Source: Blastocatellia bacterium
Lineage (GTDB): Bacteria > Acidobacteriota > Blastocatellia > UBA7656
Assembly (NCBI GenBank): GCA_022615215.1
Contig: JAKEHD010000457.1
Span: 1 to 5,727 of the forward strand
Direction of reading: 5' to 3'
Length of the DNA stretch: 5,727 nt
Shown: positions 1-5,727 of the stretch, piece after piece
Layout: each line of letters begins with the position of its first letter
How positions within the stretch are numbered: the stretch's first letter is position 1
The notes under the pieces: generated by a model
Database searches by the model: none
Told to the model about the DNA's origin: nothing
What the model saw: the letters and a program-made list of their open reading frames with translations, nothing else
Program-made: the position numbers and the translations under genes

Positions 1-1
1 G

Positions 2-2077
2 CGAATGGTGGGAACCGATACAGACATTACCATACACAAGCAGGCGGAAGAATTGCTCAAGGCGCATGCCCGCCAGCAGGCAGCGGTCGCTCTCCTCGGC
101 CAGCATGCCCTTGCAGGCAGCGGTCTCGGCGCGCTGATGGATGAGGCTGTGACCACAATCGCCCGAACCCTCGACGTAGAGTACTGCAAGGTACTGGAGC
201 TTCTGCCCGGCGGCGGGTCTCTTCTTTTGCGCGCAGGTGTGGGCTGGAAGGAAGGCCTGGTCGGGCGGGCAATCGTCGAGGCCGGTCTGGATTCGCAGGC
301 AGGCTTCACGTTGATTTCGAATGAGCCGGTCATAGTCGAAGACCTCGCTACGGAGACGCGATTCGGCGGGCCGTCACTTTTGCGTGAGCACGAAGTTGTC
401 AGCGGAATAAGCGTCATCATACATGGCCAGACCGCTCCCTTAGGCGTGCTGGGCGCGCACACATCCAGGAGACGAACGTTCACTCGCGATGACATAAACT
501 TCCTTCAAGCGGTAGCCAACGTGCTGGCTGCGGCCATAGAACGCAGGCAGACCGAAGAAGCCCTGAGAGAGGCCGAGGCAAGGTATCACTCCATAATTGA
601 GAACGCGGCCTACGGCATTTATATCTCCACTCCGGACGGCAGATTCATCGAGGCCAACGCGGCGATGGTGGCGATGCTCGGATATGAATCAAGCGATGAT
701 CTCAGGTCGTTGGACCTGGCCAAAGATCTATACTGTGATCCTGATGAACGCGCCCGCCTGATCGAACAATTTAAGCAATCCAAAGCGGTCGAAGAGGTCG
801 AGGTCGATTGGAGGCGAAAGGACGGATCTATAATCACGGTCCGACTCAGCGGACGGACTATCAAAGACGCTCAGGGAAACCCTGAAGGCTTCGAGGTCAT
901 AGCCGAAAACGTGACCGAGCGCCGGTTGCTCGAAGAGCAACTCCGCCAATCGCAGAAGATGGAAGCCATAGGGCGGCTGGCCGGCGGCATAGCCCATGAT
1001 TTCAACAACCTGCTTACGGCCATATTAGGTTACGATCAGTTGGCAATGTCCCGCCTGGAACCCGACAGCCCTATGCGACAGGAACTTGAAGAGATAATGA
1101 ACGCAGGGCAGCGGGCCGCCTCTCTCACGAGCCAGCTCCTGGCTTTCAGCCGCAAACAGATGCTCCAACCGAAAGTCCTGAACCTCAATACCGTGATCGA
1201 AAAGAGTTCCAGGATGCTCAAACGGCTCATAGGCGAGGACATCGAATTGACCGCCATACAGGCCCCTTCTCTGGGACGTGTGAAAGTCGACCCCGCGCAG
1301 ATTGAGCAGGTCATAATGAACCTCGCTTTAAACGCCCGCGACGCCATGGCCGAAGGCGGCAAGCTCATAATAGAAACCGCCAACGCTTATCTGGACGAAG
1401 ACTATGCCCGCAGCCACATTGAAGTCCAGCCGGGCCACTACGTCATGATAGGAGTCACAGACACGGGAGCGGGGATGGATCAAGAGACCCTTTCGCACAT
1501 CTTCGAACCTTTCTTCACAACCAAAGAGCAGGGCAAAGGGACGGGATTGGGACTCTCGATCATATATGGAATCATCAGGCAGAGCGGCGGACATCTCTGG
1601 GCCCACAGCGAGGAAGGCAAGGGCGCTACCTTTAAAATATATCTCCCCAGAGTCGATGATCCTGACGAAGCGATTTCATCACAAACGCTCAGCGCAGAGA
1701 TGCCGCGCGGCAAGGAGACGATTCTGGTCGTTGAAGACGAAGAGATGGTTCGAAGACTGGTAAGTCAAACGCTCGAAGAATGCGGCTACGCGGTGCTCAG
1801 CGCCTGCGGCGGCAGCGAGGCGGCGCTGATTTGCCGGCAACAGGAAAAACCTATAGATCTCATCGTGACCGATATGGTGATGCCGCAGATGAGCGGGCGC
1901 GAATTGATCGAACGCATAGCGCCGCTTTACCCGGAAATAAAGGTGCTTTACATTTCGGGCTATACCGGCAAAGCCATCTTTCATAACAGCCAGCCGGAAT
2001 CCGGGACGGGCTATCTGGAAAAGCCTTTTTCGCCGCTGTCACTCGCCCGCAAGGTTCGCGAGGTGCTCGACCGTTAG
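2..2077 (+). CDS. Hybrid sensor histidine kinase, CckA-like (PAS-GAF-PAS-HisKA-HATPase-REC), 5' end missing
   Basis: This is a signal-sensing kinase that autophosphorylates on histidine and passes the phosphate to its own receiver domain. Residues are counted from the ATG at position 5. The first residues (GTDTDIT, then a KQAEE helix) are the tail of a PAS/PAC domain, and the codon before that ATG is also open, so the ATG is internal and the gene begins left of the window. Then come a GAF domain (about 24-180), a PAS domain (about 190-305, ending ENVTERR), HisKA with phospho-accepting His331 in GGIAHDFNNLL, and an HATPase with N box (NLALNARDAM, 439-448), DTGAGM (486-491), EPFFTTK and GKGTGLGLS (510-518). 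A C-terminal receiver has E577/D578, phospho-acceptor Asp623 (TDMVMP), Ser651 and Lys673. All catalytic residues are present. No membrane segment is seen in this part, but one could lie upstream. There is no HPt domain, so output probably needs a separate phosphotransfer protein. The input signal is unknown. Confidence 0.95.
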   Translation, partial: RMVGTDTDITIHKQAEELLKAHARQQAAVALLGQHALAGSGLGALMDEAVTTIARTLDVEYCKVLELLPGGGSLLLRAGVGWKEGLVGRAIVEAGLDSQAGFTLISNEPVIVEDLATETRFGGPSLLREHEVVSGISVIIHGQTAPLGVLGAHTSRRRTFTRDDINFLQAVANVLAAAIERRQTEEALREAEARYHSIIENAAYGIYISTPDGRFIEANAAMVAMLGYESSDDLRSLDLAKDLYCDPDERARLIEQFKQSKAVEEVEVDWRRKDGSIITVRLSGRTIKDAQGNPEGFEVIAENVTERRLLEEQLRQSQKMEAIGRLAGGIAHDFNNLLTAILGYDQLAMSRLEPDSPMRQELEEIMNAGQRAASLTSQLLAFSRKQMLQPKVLNLNTVIEKSSRMLKRLIGEDIELTAIQAPSLGRVKVDPAQIEQVIMNLALNARDAMAEGGKLIIETANAYLDEDYARSHIEVQPGHYVMIGVTDTGAGMDQETLSHIFEPFFTTKEQGKGTGLGLSIIYGIIRQSGGHLWAHSEEGKGATFKIYLPRVDDPDEAISSQTLSAEMPRGKETILVVEDEEMVRRLVSQTLEECGYAVLSACGGSEAALICRQQEKPIDLIVTDMVMPQMSGRELIERIAPLYPEIKVLYISGYTGKAIFHNSQPESGTGYLEKPFSPLSLARKVREVLDR

Positions 2078-2093
2078 CGGCATCCGCTCGATC

Positions 2094-4259
2094 TTATGCT
2101 TTGACCGATGCCTCTCTGGAGGGCTTCTTCAAAAAAGCGCGCACGTCTACGGCCACTGCCCTGTCTGCGTATGCGAAGACGGGATTGAGTTCGAGTTCGG
2201 CTATGTCGGGATTCGACATGGCGCAATCGGCCAGGCCCATCATCAGGTCGACAAGCGCGTCGTAATCCACAGGCGGGCGGCCTCGCAAGCCGCGAAGGAG
2301 CGGCGCGGCCTTGATTTGATCTATCATCTCAAGCGCATCGGCCCGGCTGATGGGCAGTATGCGCAGCACGACATCGCGCAATACCTCTACGGCTATGCCG
2401 CCCAGACCGAACATCAACACCAGTCCGTATTGCGAATTCCGCTTGATGCCTACTATCACCTCGGCCAAAGGCTGAGGCAGCATGGGCGAAGCCAGCACGC
2501 CTTCGAAGTCATGATTGAGCGAATGCGCATCCGCGTATTCGGCTGCGTTCTGCCTTATCTGATCGAATCCGCTGCGGGCTTCTTCGGCTTCACGGATGTT
2601 GAGGAGCACGCCCCCCGCGTCGGTCTTGTGAGAGATTGCCGCAGAGACCACTTTCAACGCCACCCGGCCATCGGTCTCTTCGACGTAATGCGCCGCTTCC
2701 GCTGCCGACGCGCAGAGCCTCGAAGGCGCAATAGAGATGTCGTACTCTCTTACGAGATCGGTCGCTTCGGTAAGCAGTAGGGCGCGGCGCCCTTCGCGCC
2801 TCGCCGCATCGAAGCCTCGCCACGCGGGCTTGATCTCGACCGCGGGCAGCTCCAGTCTGCGGCTCAAAAACTGGCCGCGCTCATAAGCGGCGGTGATGCA
2901 ACGGCAGGCGACGTTCAGAGATTCGACTACGGGAACGCCCCCCCGGCTCAGTATCCTTACGGGCTCGCTTCGTTTGCGGGCATAGAGGCTGTGGACAACG
3001 AGCGGTTTTCCGGCCGAAGAGGCGACCTTCAAGACTTCCGCCGCGGTCTCTTCTTCGGCCGAGACAAGCTCTTCGGCAAAGCGTATGTGATAGCCGCCAA
3101 ACAGCCCTATCCATAAGACGCCGCCTACGCCTTCGTCTTCCATCAACGCCTCGATGCAGCGTATGAAGATACAAGGGTCCATATCGGCAGCGCCCGCCAC
3201 ATCGACGGGGCCCGCGACATTGGCTGCAGGGCTGAGTATCTCGCGGAGACGGTCCTGAGTCTTTTCAGACAACCGGGCAAGCGGCACTCCCGCCTCCGCA
3301 AGCGAGTCAGTCGCCACAGTCGCGTGGCCGCCGCCGTCCGATAGAATGGCCACACCCAGCCCCGCTTTGATTTCGGGCTGGCGCGCAAGCGTCTCACCGA
3401 CGTGGAACTGCTCGTCTGTGCGGGTCACTTCGATCACGCCCACCTGCTTCAATGCGGAGTGCAGCACGGGGTATGAGCCTGCTATAGCGCCCGTGTGCGA
3501 TTTTGCCGACGCGCGGCCTGCTTTCGACCGTCCCATCTTCAACAGTATGATCGGCTTTTTAGGCGTGACGCGACGGGCAGTCTCAAGGAATTTTTGACCG
3601 TCCTGAAAGCCCTCTACGCACATAAGCACGGCCGTCGTATGCGGGTCGGTTTCGAGGTATTCGAGATACTCGTGATAGGCTATGTCTGTTTGATTGCCCA
3701 CGCCTACGACTACCGAAAACCCCTGATTGGACCTTGCCGTTGCCTGCGTTATCAATGCCAGAGTCATGTTGCCCGACTGTGCCAGCAAGGCGAGGTTGCC
3801 CGTGCGGACTCCGCGCGCGCCGACTAGGTTCAACTTTTTGGGCAGATTCAAAACTCCCGATGTATTCGGGCCGACCACGCGAATGCCCGTGCGGCGAACG
3901 ATCTCAGATATTTCCGCTTCGAGCGCCGCTCCCTGTTCGCCCGATTCACGAAAGCCGAGCGCAAGGACTACGGCGGCGCGTATCCCCTTTGCGGCGCAAT
4001 CTTCGAGTATTTCGGGGACGGCGCGGGCAGGCGCGCATACAAGCGCGAGTTCAGGGTCGCCCTCGATCTCGGCTATCGATTTCGCCACATGCAATCCCAA
4101 CAGTTCGCCGCCTTTCGGATTTACTGGATAGATGCGGCCTTTGTAACCGGCTTCTTGCAGGGCGCGGACCGCCTGATAGCCGCGCTTGGTCTTGTTATGC
4201 GAAGCACCTACTATGGCTATGCCTCGAGGGTCGAAAATGCAATCTAACGGATGGGTCAT
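2094..4259 (-). CDS. Acyl-CoA synthetase, ADP(NDP)-forming, fused alpha-beta subunits
   Basis: This family interconverts acid + CoA + ATP with acyl-CoA + ADP + phosphate, a cytoplasmic reaction related to succinyl-CoA synthetase. I start it at the ATG at 4259 (721 aa, beginning MTHPLDCIFDPRGIAIVGAS). A longer reading to 4304 needs a TTG start and would overlap the upstream gene by 38 nt. Domains in 721-aa numbering: CoA-binding Rossmann fold (about 5-140, IVGAS, later GPN); succinyl-CoA-ligase-like domains (about 145-455) with the AQSG loop, Glu216 (VEG) and His255 in KSHTGAIAG, matching the alpha phosphohistidine; and a C-terminal ATP-grasp (about 485-721) with His544 in ISHKTDAGGV, matching the second (beta) phosphohistidine of ADP-forming acetyl-CoA synthetases, plus ELELNPV near the end. 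Both transfer histidines are present, so it should be active. There is no GNAT domain, unlike Pat-type protein acetyltransferases. It follows the crotonase gene by 7 nt. The substrate is undetermined; a FerA-like aryl-acid ligase is one option. Confidence 0.93.
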   Translation of the reverse strand: MTHPLDCIFDPRGIAIVGASHNKTKRGYQAVRALQEAGYKGRIYPVNPKGGELLGLHVAKSIAEIEGDPELALVCAPARAVPEILEDCAAKGIRAAVVLALGFRESGEQGAALEAEISEIVRRTGIRVVGPNTSGVLNLPKKLNLVGARGVRTGNLALLAQSGNMTLALITQATARSNQGFSVVVGVGNQTDIAYHEYLEYLETDPHTTAVLMCVEGFQDGQKFLETARRVTPKKPIILLKMGRSKAGRASAKSHTGAIAGSYPVLHSALKQVGVIEVTRTDEQFHVGETLARQPEIKAGLGVAILSDGGGHATVATDSLAEAGVPLARLSEKTQDRLREILSPAANVAGPVDVAGAADMDPCIFIRCIEALMEDEGVGGVLWIGLFGGYHIRFAEELVSAEEETAAEVLKVASSAGKPLVVHSLYARKRSEPVRILSRGGVPVVESLNVACRCITAAYERGQFLSRRLELPAVEIKPAWRGFDAARREGRRALLLTEATDLVREYDISIAPSRLCASAAEAAHYVEETDGRVALKVVSAAISHKTDAGGVLLNIREAEEARSGFDQIRQNAAEYADAHSLNHDFEGVLASPMLPQPLAEVIVGIKRNSQYGLVLMFGLGGIAVEVLRDVVLRILPISRADALEMIDQIKAAPLLRGLRGRPPVDYDALVDLMMGLADCAMSNPDIAELELNPVFAYADRAVAVDVRAFLKKPSREASVKA

Positions 4260-4266
4260 AACGTCA

Positions 4267-5070
4267 TTACTCTCCGGTGAAGCGAGGTTCACGCGCCTCG
4301 GCAAAAGCCTTTATACCCTCTTCCCAATCTTTGGTTCTCATGCAGGTGATAAGGGCTTCGGCCTCAAGCTCCAGCGCCGTTTCCGCATCGAGCGAGCCAG
4401 CGCGATTGAGAAGGCGTTTGGCAAGTCGAATGGAGATGGGTGCTTTCGCGGCCAATCGCTCGGCTATGTCCAGGGCTTGCGGCAATACGAGGGCTTCGGG
4501 CGCGCTTCTATTAGCAAGTCCGAACTCTACGGCCTCAGCGCCCGTGAAGAACTCTCCGAGAAGGATCAACTCTTTGGCTTTCGCAAGTCCTACTCTTTGC
4601 GTAAGCGTATAGATCGTTCCTCCGCCGACGAATGTGCCGAGCGAGATTTCCGGGAACCTCAATTTTGCCTCATCAGCAACGACCATGAAATCAGAGGCGA
4701 GGGCCATCTCAAGCCCCGCGCCTATGGCATGCCCGTTTACGGCAGCGACTACGGGCGGACGTGAGTTCTGAATCAGGCGGCTGGTCTGCTGACCTGCCTC
4801 AACGTAAGCGCGGCGATCTGAATCGGTCAACACGCTGCTGCCGTGCGATTTCAAATCGGCCCCGACAGAAAATGCTCGGCCTGCGCCCGTAAGGACTACG
4901 GCGCGCACCCGCGCGTCTCCGGCGATGTCGTCGAAGGCGTCTTTGATCGCCAGGTACATCGCCCGACTCACGGCATTCAAACGGTCGGGCCTGTTGAACG
5001 TGAGCAGGGCGATAGCTTCTCTCTTCTCATAGAGCAAAGGCGTCTCTTCGCTTGTCACTTCCTCTTTCAT
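4267..5070 (-). CDS. Enoyl-CoA hydratase/isomerase (crotonase) family protein
   Basis: This 267-aa protein has the normal length for a crotonase. Members bind acyl-CoA and stabilise an enolate in an oxyanion hole; typical hydratases add water to trans-2-enoyl-CoA. Visible landmarks are the N-terminal FNRPDRLNA motif, the first oxyanion-hole segment GRAFSVGADL (64-73), the second segment NGHAIGAGLEMALASD (112-127), and LRFPEISLG (137-145). Glu121 and Glu141 align with the two catalytic glutamates of rat mitochondrial enoyl-CoA hydratase (Glu144 and Glu164). Both are kept, which favours true hydratase chemistry over a pure isomerase or hydrolase. The C-terminus (EGIKAFAEAREPRFTGE) is the usual family ending. 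The start is the ATG at 5070; no convincing Shine-Dalgarno sequence precedes it. The gene is first in a two-gene operon with the acyl-CoA synthetase, behind a good promoter at about 5202-5231. Family membership is certain; the substrate and exact reaction are not. Confidence 0.95.
   Translation of the reverse strand: MKEEVTSEETPLLYEKREAIALLTFNRPDRLNAVSRAMYLAIKDAFDDIAGDARVRAVVLTGAGRAFSVGADLKSHGSSVLTDSDRRAYVEAGQQTSRLIQNSRPPVVAAVNGHAIGAGLEMALASDFMVVADEAKLRFPEISLGTFVGGGTIYTLTQRVGLAKAKELILLGEFFTGAEAVEFGLANRSAPEALVLPQALDIAERLAAKAPISIRLAKRLLNRAGSLDAETALELEAEALITCMRTKDWEEGIKAFAEAREPRFTGE
4270..4275 (-). promoter_or_regulatory. Ribosome-binding site of the acyl-CoA synthetase gene
   Basis: On the minus strand GGAGAG lies 10 nt before the ATG at 4259. 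It sits inside the last codons of the crotonase gene, just before its TAA stop (4269-4267). It supports the ATG at 4259 over the upstream TTG at 4304, and it implies translational coupling of the two genes. Confidence 0.75.
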
Positions 5071-5154
5071 AAAGCTTGATTTCAGATCGAAACGACAGGG
5101 GGTTTTGATGAGCTTTCCTGCATGGAAAAACTTGCGCCGTGATATTTTGCGTCA

Positions 5155-5174
5155 ATGATGACGAGCAGCATCAT
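5155..5174. promoter_or_regulatory. Interrupted palindrome, candidate operator
   Basis: Arms ATGATG (5155-5160) and CATCAT (5169-5174) are perfect inverted repeats separated by 8 bp. The 20-bp size and spacing suit a dimeric repressor such as a TetR- or GntR-family acyl-CoA sensor. It lies just downstream of the main operon promoter and over the possible second -10 box, a usual place for repression. No regulator gene is in the window, so the binding protein is unknown. Confidence 0.3.
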
Positions 5175-5178
5175 AACA
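5170..5178 (-). promoter_or_regulatory. Possible second, extended -10 promoter of the same operon
   Basis: On the minus strand TGT followed by TATGAT fits an extended -10 element (TGn-TATAAT type). No good -35 box lies 16-18 nt upstream, so it would depend on the extended -10. A start near 5163 would leave a leader of about 92 nt. It overlaps the interrupted palindrome at 5155-5174. It may be chance, since the whole stretch is AT-rich. Confidence 0.3.
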
Positions 5179-5201
5179 TTTAACCTCTTTGTAATGTGGT
5201 C

Positions 5202-5231
5202 ATTCTATTACACAGGACAGAGATATGTCAA
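5202..5231 (-). promoter_or_regulatory. Sigma70-type promoter of the crotonase-synthetase operon
   Basis: Read on the minus strand, a perfect -35 box TTGACA (5231-5226) is followed after 18 nt by TAGAAT (5207-5202), one mismatch from the TATAAT consensus. It points towards the crotonase gene. Predicted transcription start is near 5195, giving a leader of roughly 125 nt. The surrounding sequence is clearly more AT-rich than the genes. This is the best promoter match I could find in the window. Confidence 0.6.
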
Positions 5232-5264
5232 AAATGGCAATCGAAGCAACGCCTGCCGAAAACA

Positions 5265-5555
5265 TCATTTGCCCGACCGAGGCTGCGCACAGACCACTGC
5301 GCCATCGCGGTGCGGGTCGGCCGACCCGCGCCGGCCTCCCGCCTCGCGCGCAACTGCCTGCACTCCGCCGTAATAGGGATCAAGGCCACCCTCCGACAGC
5401 CCCATCTGCGGACGTGTGAGAATGAAAGCTCGCCGCTTCATCTCTACGAGCGAGGAATCGCTTACCTCTTCCGATTCGATGTAAAGCCTGTCGCTCGGCA
5501 CGACATGCGCTCCCGGCGCGGCGACTGCCGCTATTGTGTTGCAATAAATTCGCAT
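5265..5555 (-). CDS. Doubtful small ORF, 96 aa, no recognised family
   Basis: An ATG at 5555 opens a 96-codon frame beginning MRIYCNTIAAVAAPGAH; an in-frame TTG at 5561 is an alternative start. I do not recognise the protein. In favour of it being real: the first two thirds have balanced amino-acid content (for example RLYIESEEVSD and KRRAFILTRPQMGL), codon choice resembles the neighbours, and it runs in the same direction as the operon downstream. Against: no clear Shine-Dalgarno, no good promoter, and the last third (rich in Arg, Gly and Ala) is encoded by a GC-rich stretch containing an 18-bp perfect palindrome, which looks like a repeat rather than coding sequence. No signal peptide, membrane helix or metal-binding motif is evident. 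It may be a small gene, or a decayed gene whose 3' part is repeat sequence. Confidence 0.3.
   Translation of the reverse strand: MRIYCNTIAAVAAPGAHVVPSDRLYIESEEVSDSSLVEMKRRAFILTRPQMGLSEGGLDPYYGGVQAVAREAGGRRGSADPHRDGAVVCAQPRSGK
5308..5333. repeat. GC-rich palindrome, REP-like
   Basis: The core GCGGGTCGGCCGACCCGC (5312-5329) is a perfect 18-bp palindrome with no loop. After one mismatch the symmetry continues for 3 bp on each side (CGG at 5308-5310, CCG at 5331-5333), giving 25-26 bp overall. Such structures are typical of dispersed extragenic palindromic repeats. No second copy is seen in this window, so repeat status is inferred from form only. Confidence 0.5.
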
Positions 5556-5620
5556 TATCAACAGAGGCTTTCAAAGAAACTCACGACTTGTGCTATAGAT
5601 TTCAAGAAAATGTTTTTGTG

Positions 5621-5663
5621 TAGGGGCGCACAATAAATGTATTCATTCTGTGTGTGCGCCCTA
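5621..5663. repeat. Inverted repeat with AT-rich loop
   Basis: GGGCGCACA (5624-5632) and TGTGCGCCC (5653-5661) are perfect 9-bp inverted arms. They extend to TAGGGGCGCACA and TGTGCGCCCTA if one extra G in the left arm is bulged. The 20-bp loop contains a smaller AATG-TATT-CATT hairpin. There is no T-run after the stem on either strand, so it is a poor intrinsic terminator. It looks more like an intergenic repeat or a small non-autonomous element. Confidence 0.55.
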
Positions 5664-5681
5664 ACTGGGGCAGACACCCTT

Positions 5682-5711
5682 GCGCCGACGGCGCCGAGTA
5701 GCTTAGCGGCG
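5682..5711. repeat. Overlapping GC-rich short hairpins
   Basis: GCGCC-GAC-GGCGC (5682-5694) is a perfect 5-bp stem with a 3-nt loop. CGCCG (5692-5696) can alternatively pair with CGGCG (5707-5711) around a 10-nt loop. The stretch to the window end is unusually rich in GCC/GGC words. Taken with the adjacent inverted repeat, it probably belongs to a repeat region that continues beyond the window. No function is assigned. Confidence 0.35.
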
Positions 5712-5727
5712 ACGGCGGTGGGCCCTA

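Larger units (their letters stand above)
5071..5727. other. Intergenic region upstream of the operon
   Basis: This 657-bp stretch holds no confidently coding gene. The part nearest the crotonase (5071-5235) is AT-richer and carries the promoter elements and the operator-like palindrome. In this leader, AAAGCT/AGCTTT arms (5111-5116 and 5071-5076) could weakly pair and cover the region just before the crotonase start codon. The middle (5265-5555) is an open minus-strand frame of doubtful status ending in a GC-rich palindrome. The right part (5556-5727) has no ORF I trust and is dominated by inverted repeats. I found no tRNA, known riboswitch or transposase remnant. Confidence 0.6.

Noticed and set aside
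1036..1383. Minus-strand ORF of 115 codons within the kinase gene
   Set aside because: Antisense to the HisKA/HATPase core of a clearly coding gene; Ser/Arg/Met-rich shadow composition.
2076..2088. Small hairpin AGCGG-CAT-CCGCT between the convergent stops as a bidirectional terminator
   Set aside because: The stem is only 5 bp and no T-run follows on either strand, so it does not meet the pattern of an intrinsic terminator.
2316..2780. Plus-strand ORF of 154 codons
   Set aside because: It lies wholly antisense to the acyl-CoA synthetase ATP-grasp region, which has clear conserved motifs; the composition looks like a frame shadow.
3734..4261. Plus-strand ORF of 175 codons, with an overlapping one of 134 codons
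   Set aside because: Antisense to the CoA-binding domain of the synthetase, rich in Arg/Pro/Ser as expected from a shadow frame, with no recognisable domain.
4186..4764. Plus-strand ORF of 192 codons
   Set aside because: Antisense across the crotonase-synthetase junction; both minus-strand genes have intact catalytic motifs, so this frame is a by-product.
4267..5070. Naming the crotonase as feruloyl-CoA hydratase-lyase (ferB)
   Set aside because: Operon layout alone suggested it, but the active site keeps the two glutamates of ordinary hydratases and lacks the tyrosines and serine recalled for hydratase-lyases.
5225..5419. Plus-strand ORF of 64 codons with an AGGA motif 8-9 nt upstream of its ATG
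   Set aside because: The start region overlaps the strong opposite-strand promoter, and after about 20 residues the product is Arg/Pro/Ala-rich repeat sequence. The RBS match alone is too weak.
5196..5636. Plus-strand ORF of 146 codons in the intergenic region
   Set aside because: No Shine-Dalgarno, Arg/Cys/His-rich composition, and it runs through the inverted repeats and opposite the more plausible minus-strand frame.
5601..5663. Inverted repeat as an intrinsic terminator for a gene to the right
   Set aside because: On the minus strand the stem is followed by an A-rich stretch, not a T-run; on the plus strand the T-run precedes the stem.

Overview
The window is a piece of a fairly GC-rich bacterial chromosome (by eye, high-50s % GC in the genes). 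It carries three well-supported protein genes and about 650 bp of mostly non-coding sequence at the right end. No rRNA, tRNA, transposase, phage gene or CRISPR array is visible. The lineage cannot be fixed. A multi-domain hybrid histidine kinase, a fused NDP-forming acyl-CoA synthetase and heavy use of the isoleucine codon ATA would fit an environmental bacterium such as an Acidobacteriota or Desulfobacterota member, but this is only a guess.

Layout: (1) 2-2077, plus strand: the 3' part of a CckA-like hybrid sensor kinase with the order end of PAS - GAF - PAS - HisKA - HATPase - receiver. Its true start lies left of the window. (2) 2094-4259, minus strand: an ADP(NDP)-forming acyl-CoA synthetase with alpha and beta parts fused in one chain. 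It converges on the kinase, with 16 bp between the stop codons. (3) 4267-5070, minus strand: an enoyl-CoA hydratase/isomerase (crotonase) family protein lying just upstream of the synthetase in the same transcription direction. The hydratase stop and synthetase start are 7 nt apart, and the synthetase ribosome-binding site lies inside the hydratase gene, so the two form a tightly coupled operon. (4) 5071-5727: a leader with a good sigma70-type promoter firing leftward into the operon, a second promoter-like element overlapped by a 20-bp interrupted palindrome, a doubtful minus-strand ORF of 96 codons, a strong GC-rich palindrome, and a cluster of inverted repeats running to the window edge.

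How the genes may work together: the crotonase would hydrate (or isomerise or cleave) an enoyl-CoA. The synthetase would either activate a carboxylic acid to its CoA thioester or run in reverse, harvesting ATP from an acyl-CoA. The pairing resembles the ferB-ferA arrangement of sphingomonad ferulate catabolism, but the crotonase active site here looks like a classical two-glutamate hydratase rather than a hydroxycinnamoyl-CoA hydratase-lyase. The substrate is therefore open. The kinase is convergent and has no evident functional link to the operon.

Nothing here demands an entirely new system. The items most worth a second look are the operon's substrate, the operator-like palindrome in its leader, and the repeat-rich right end.
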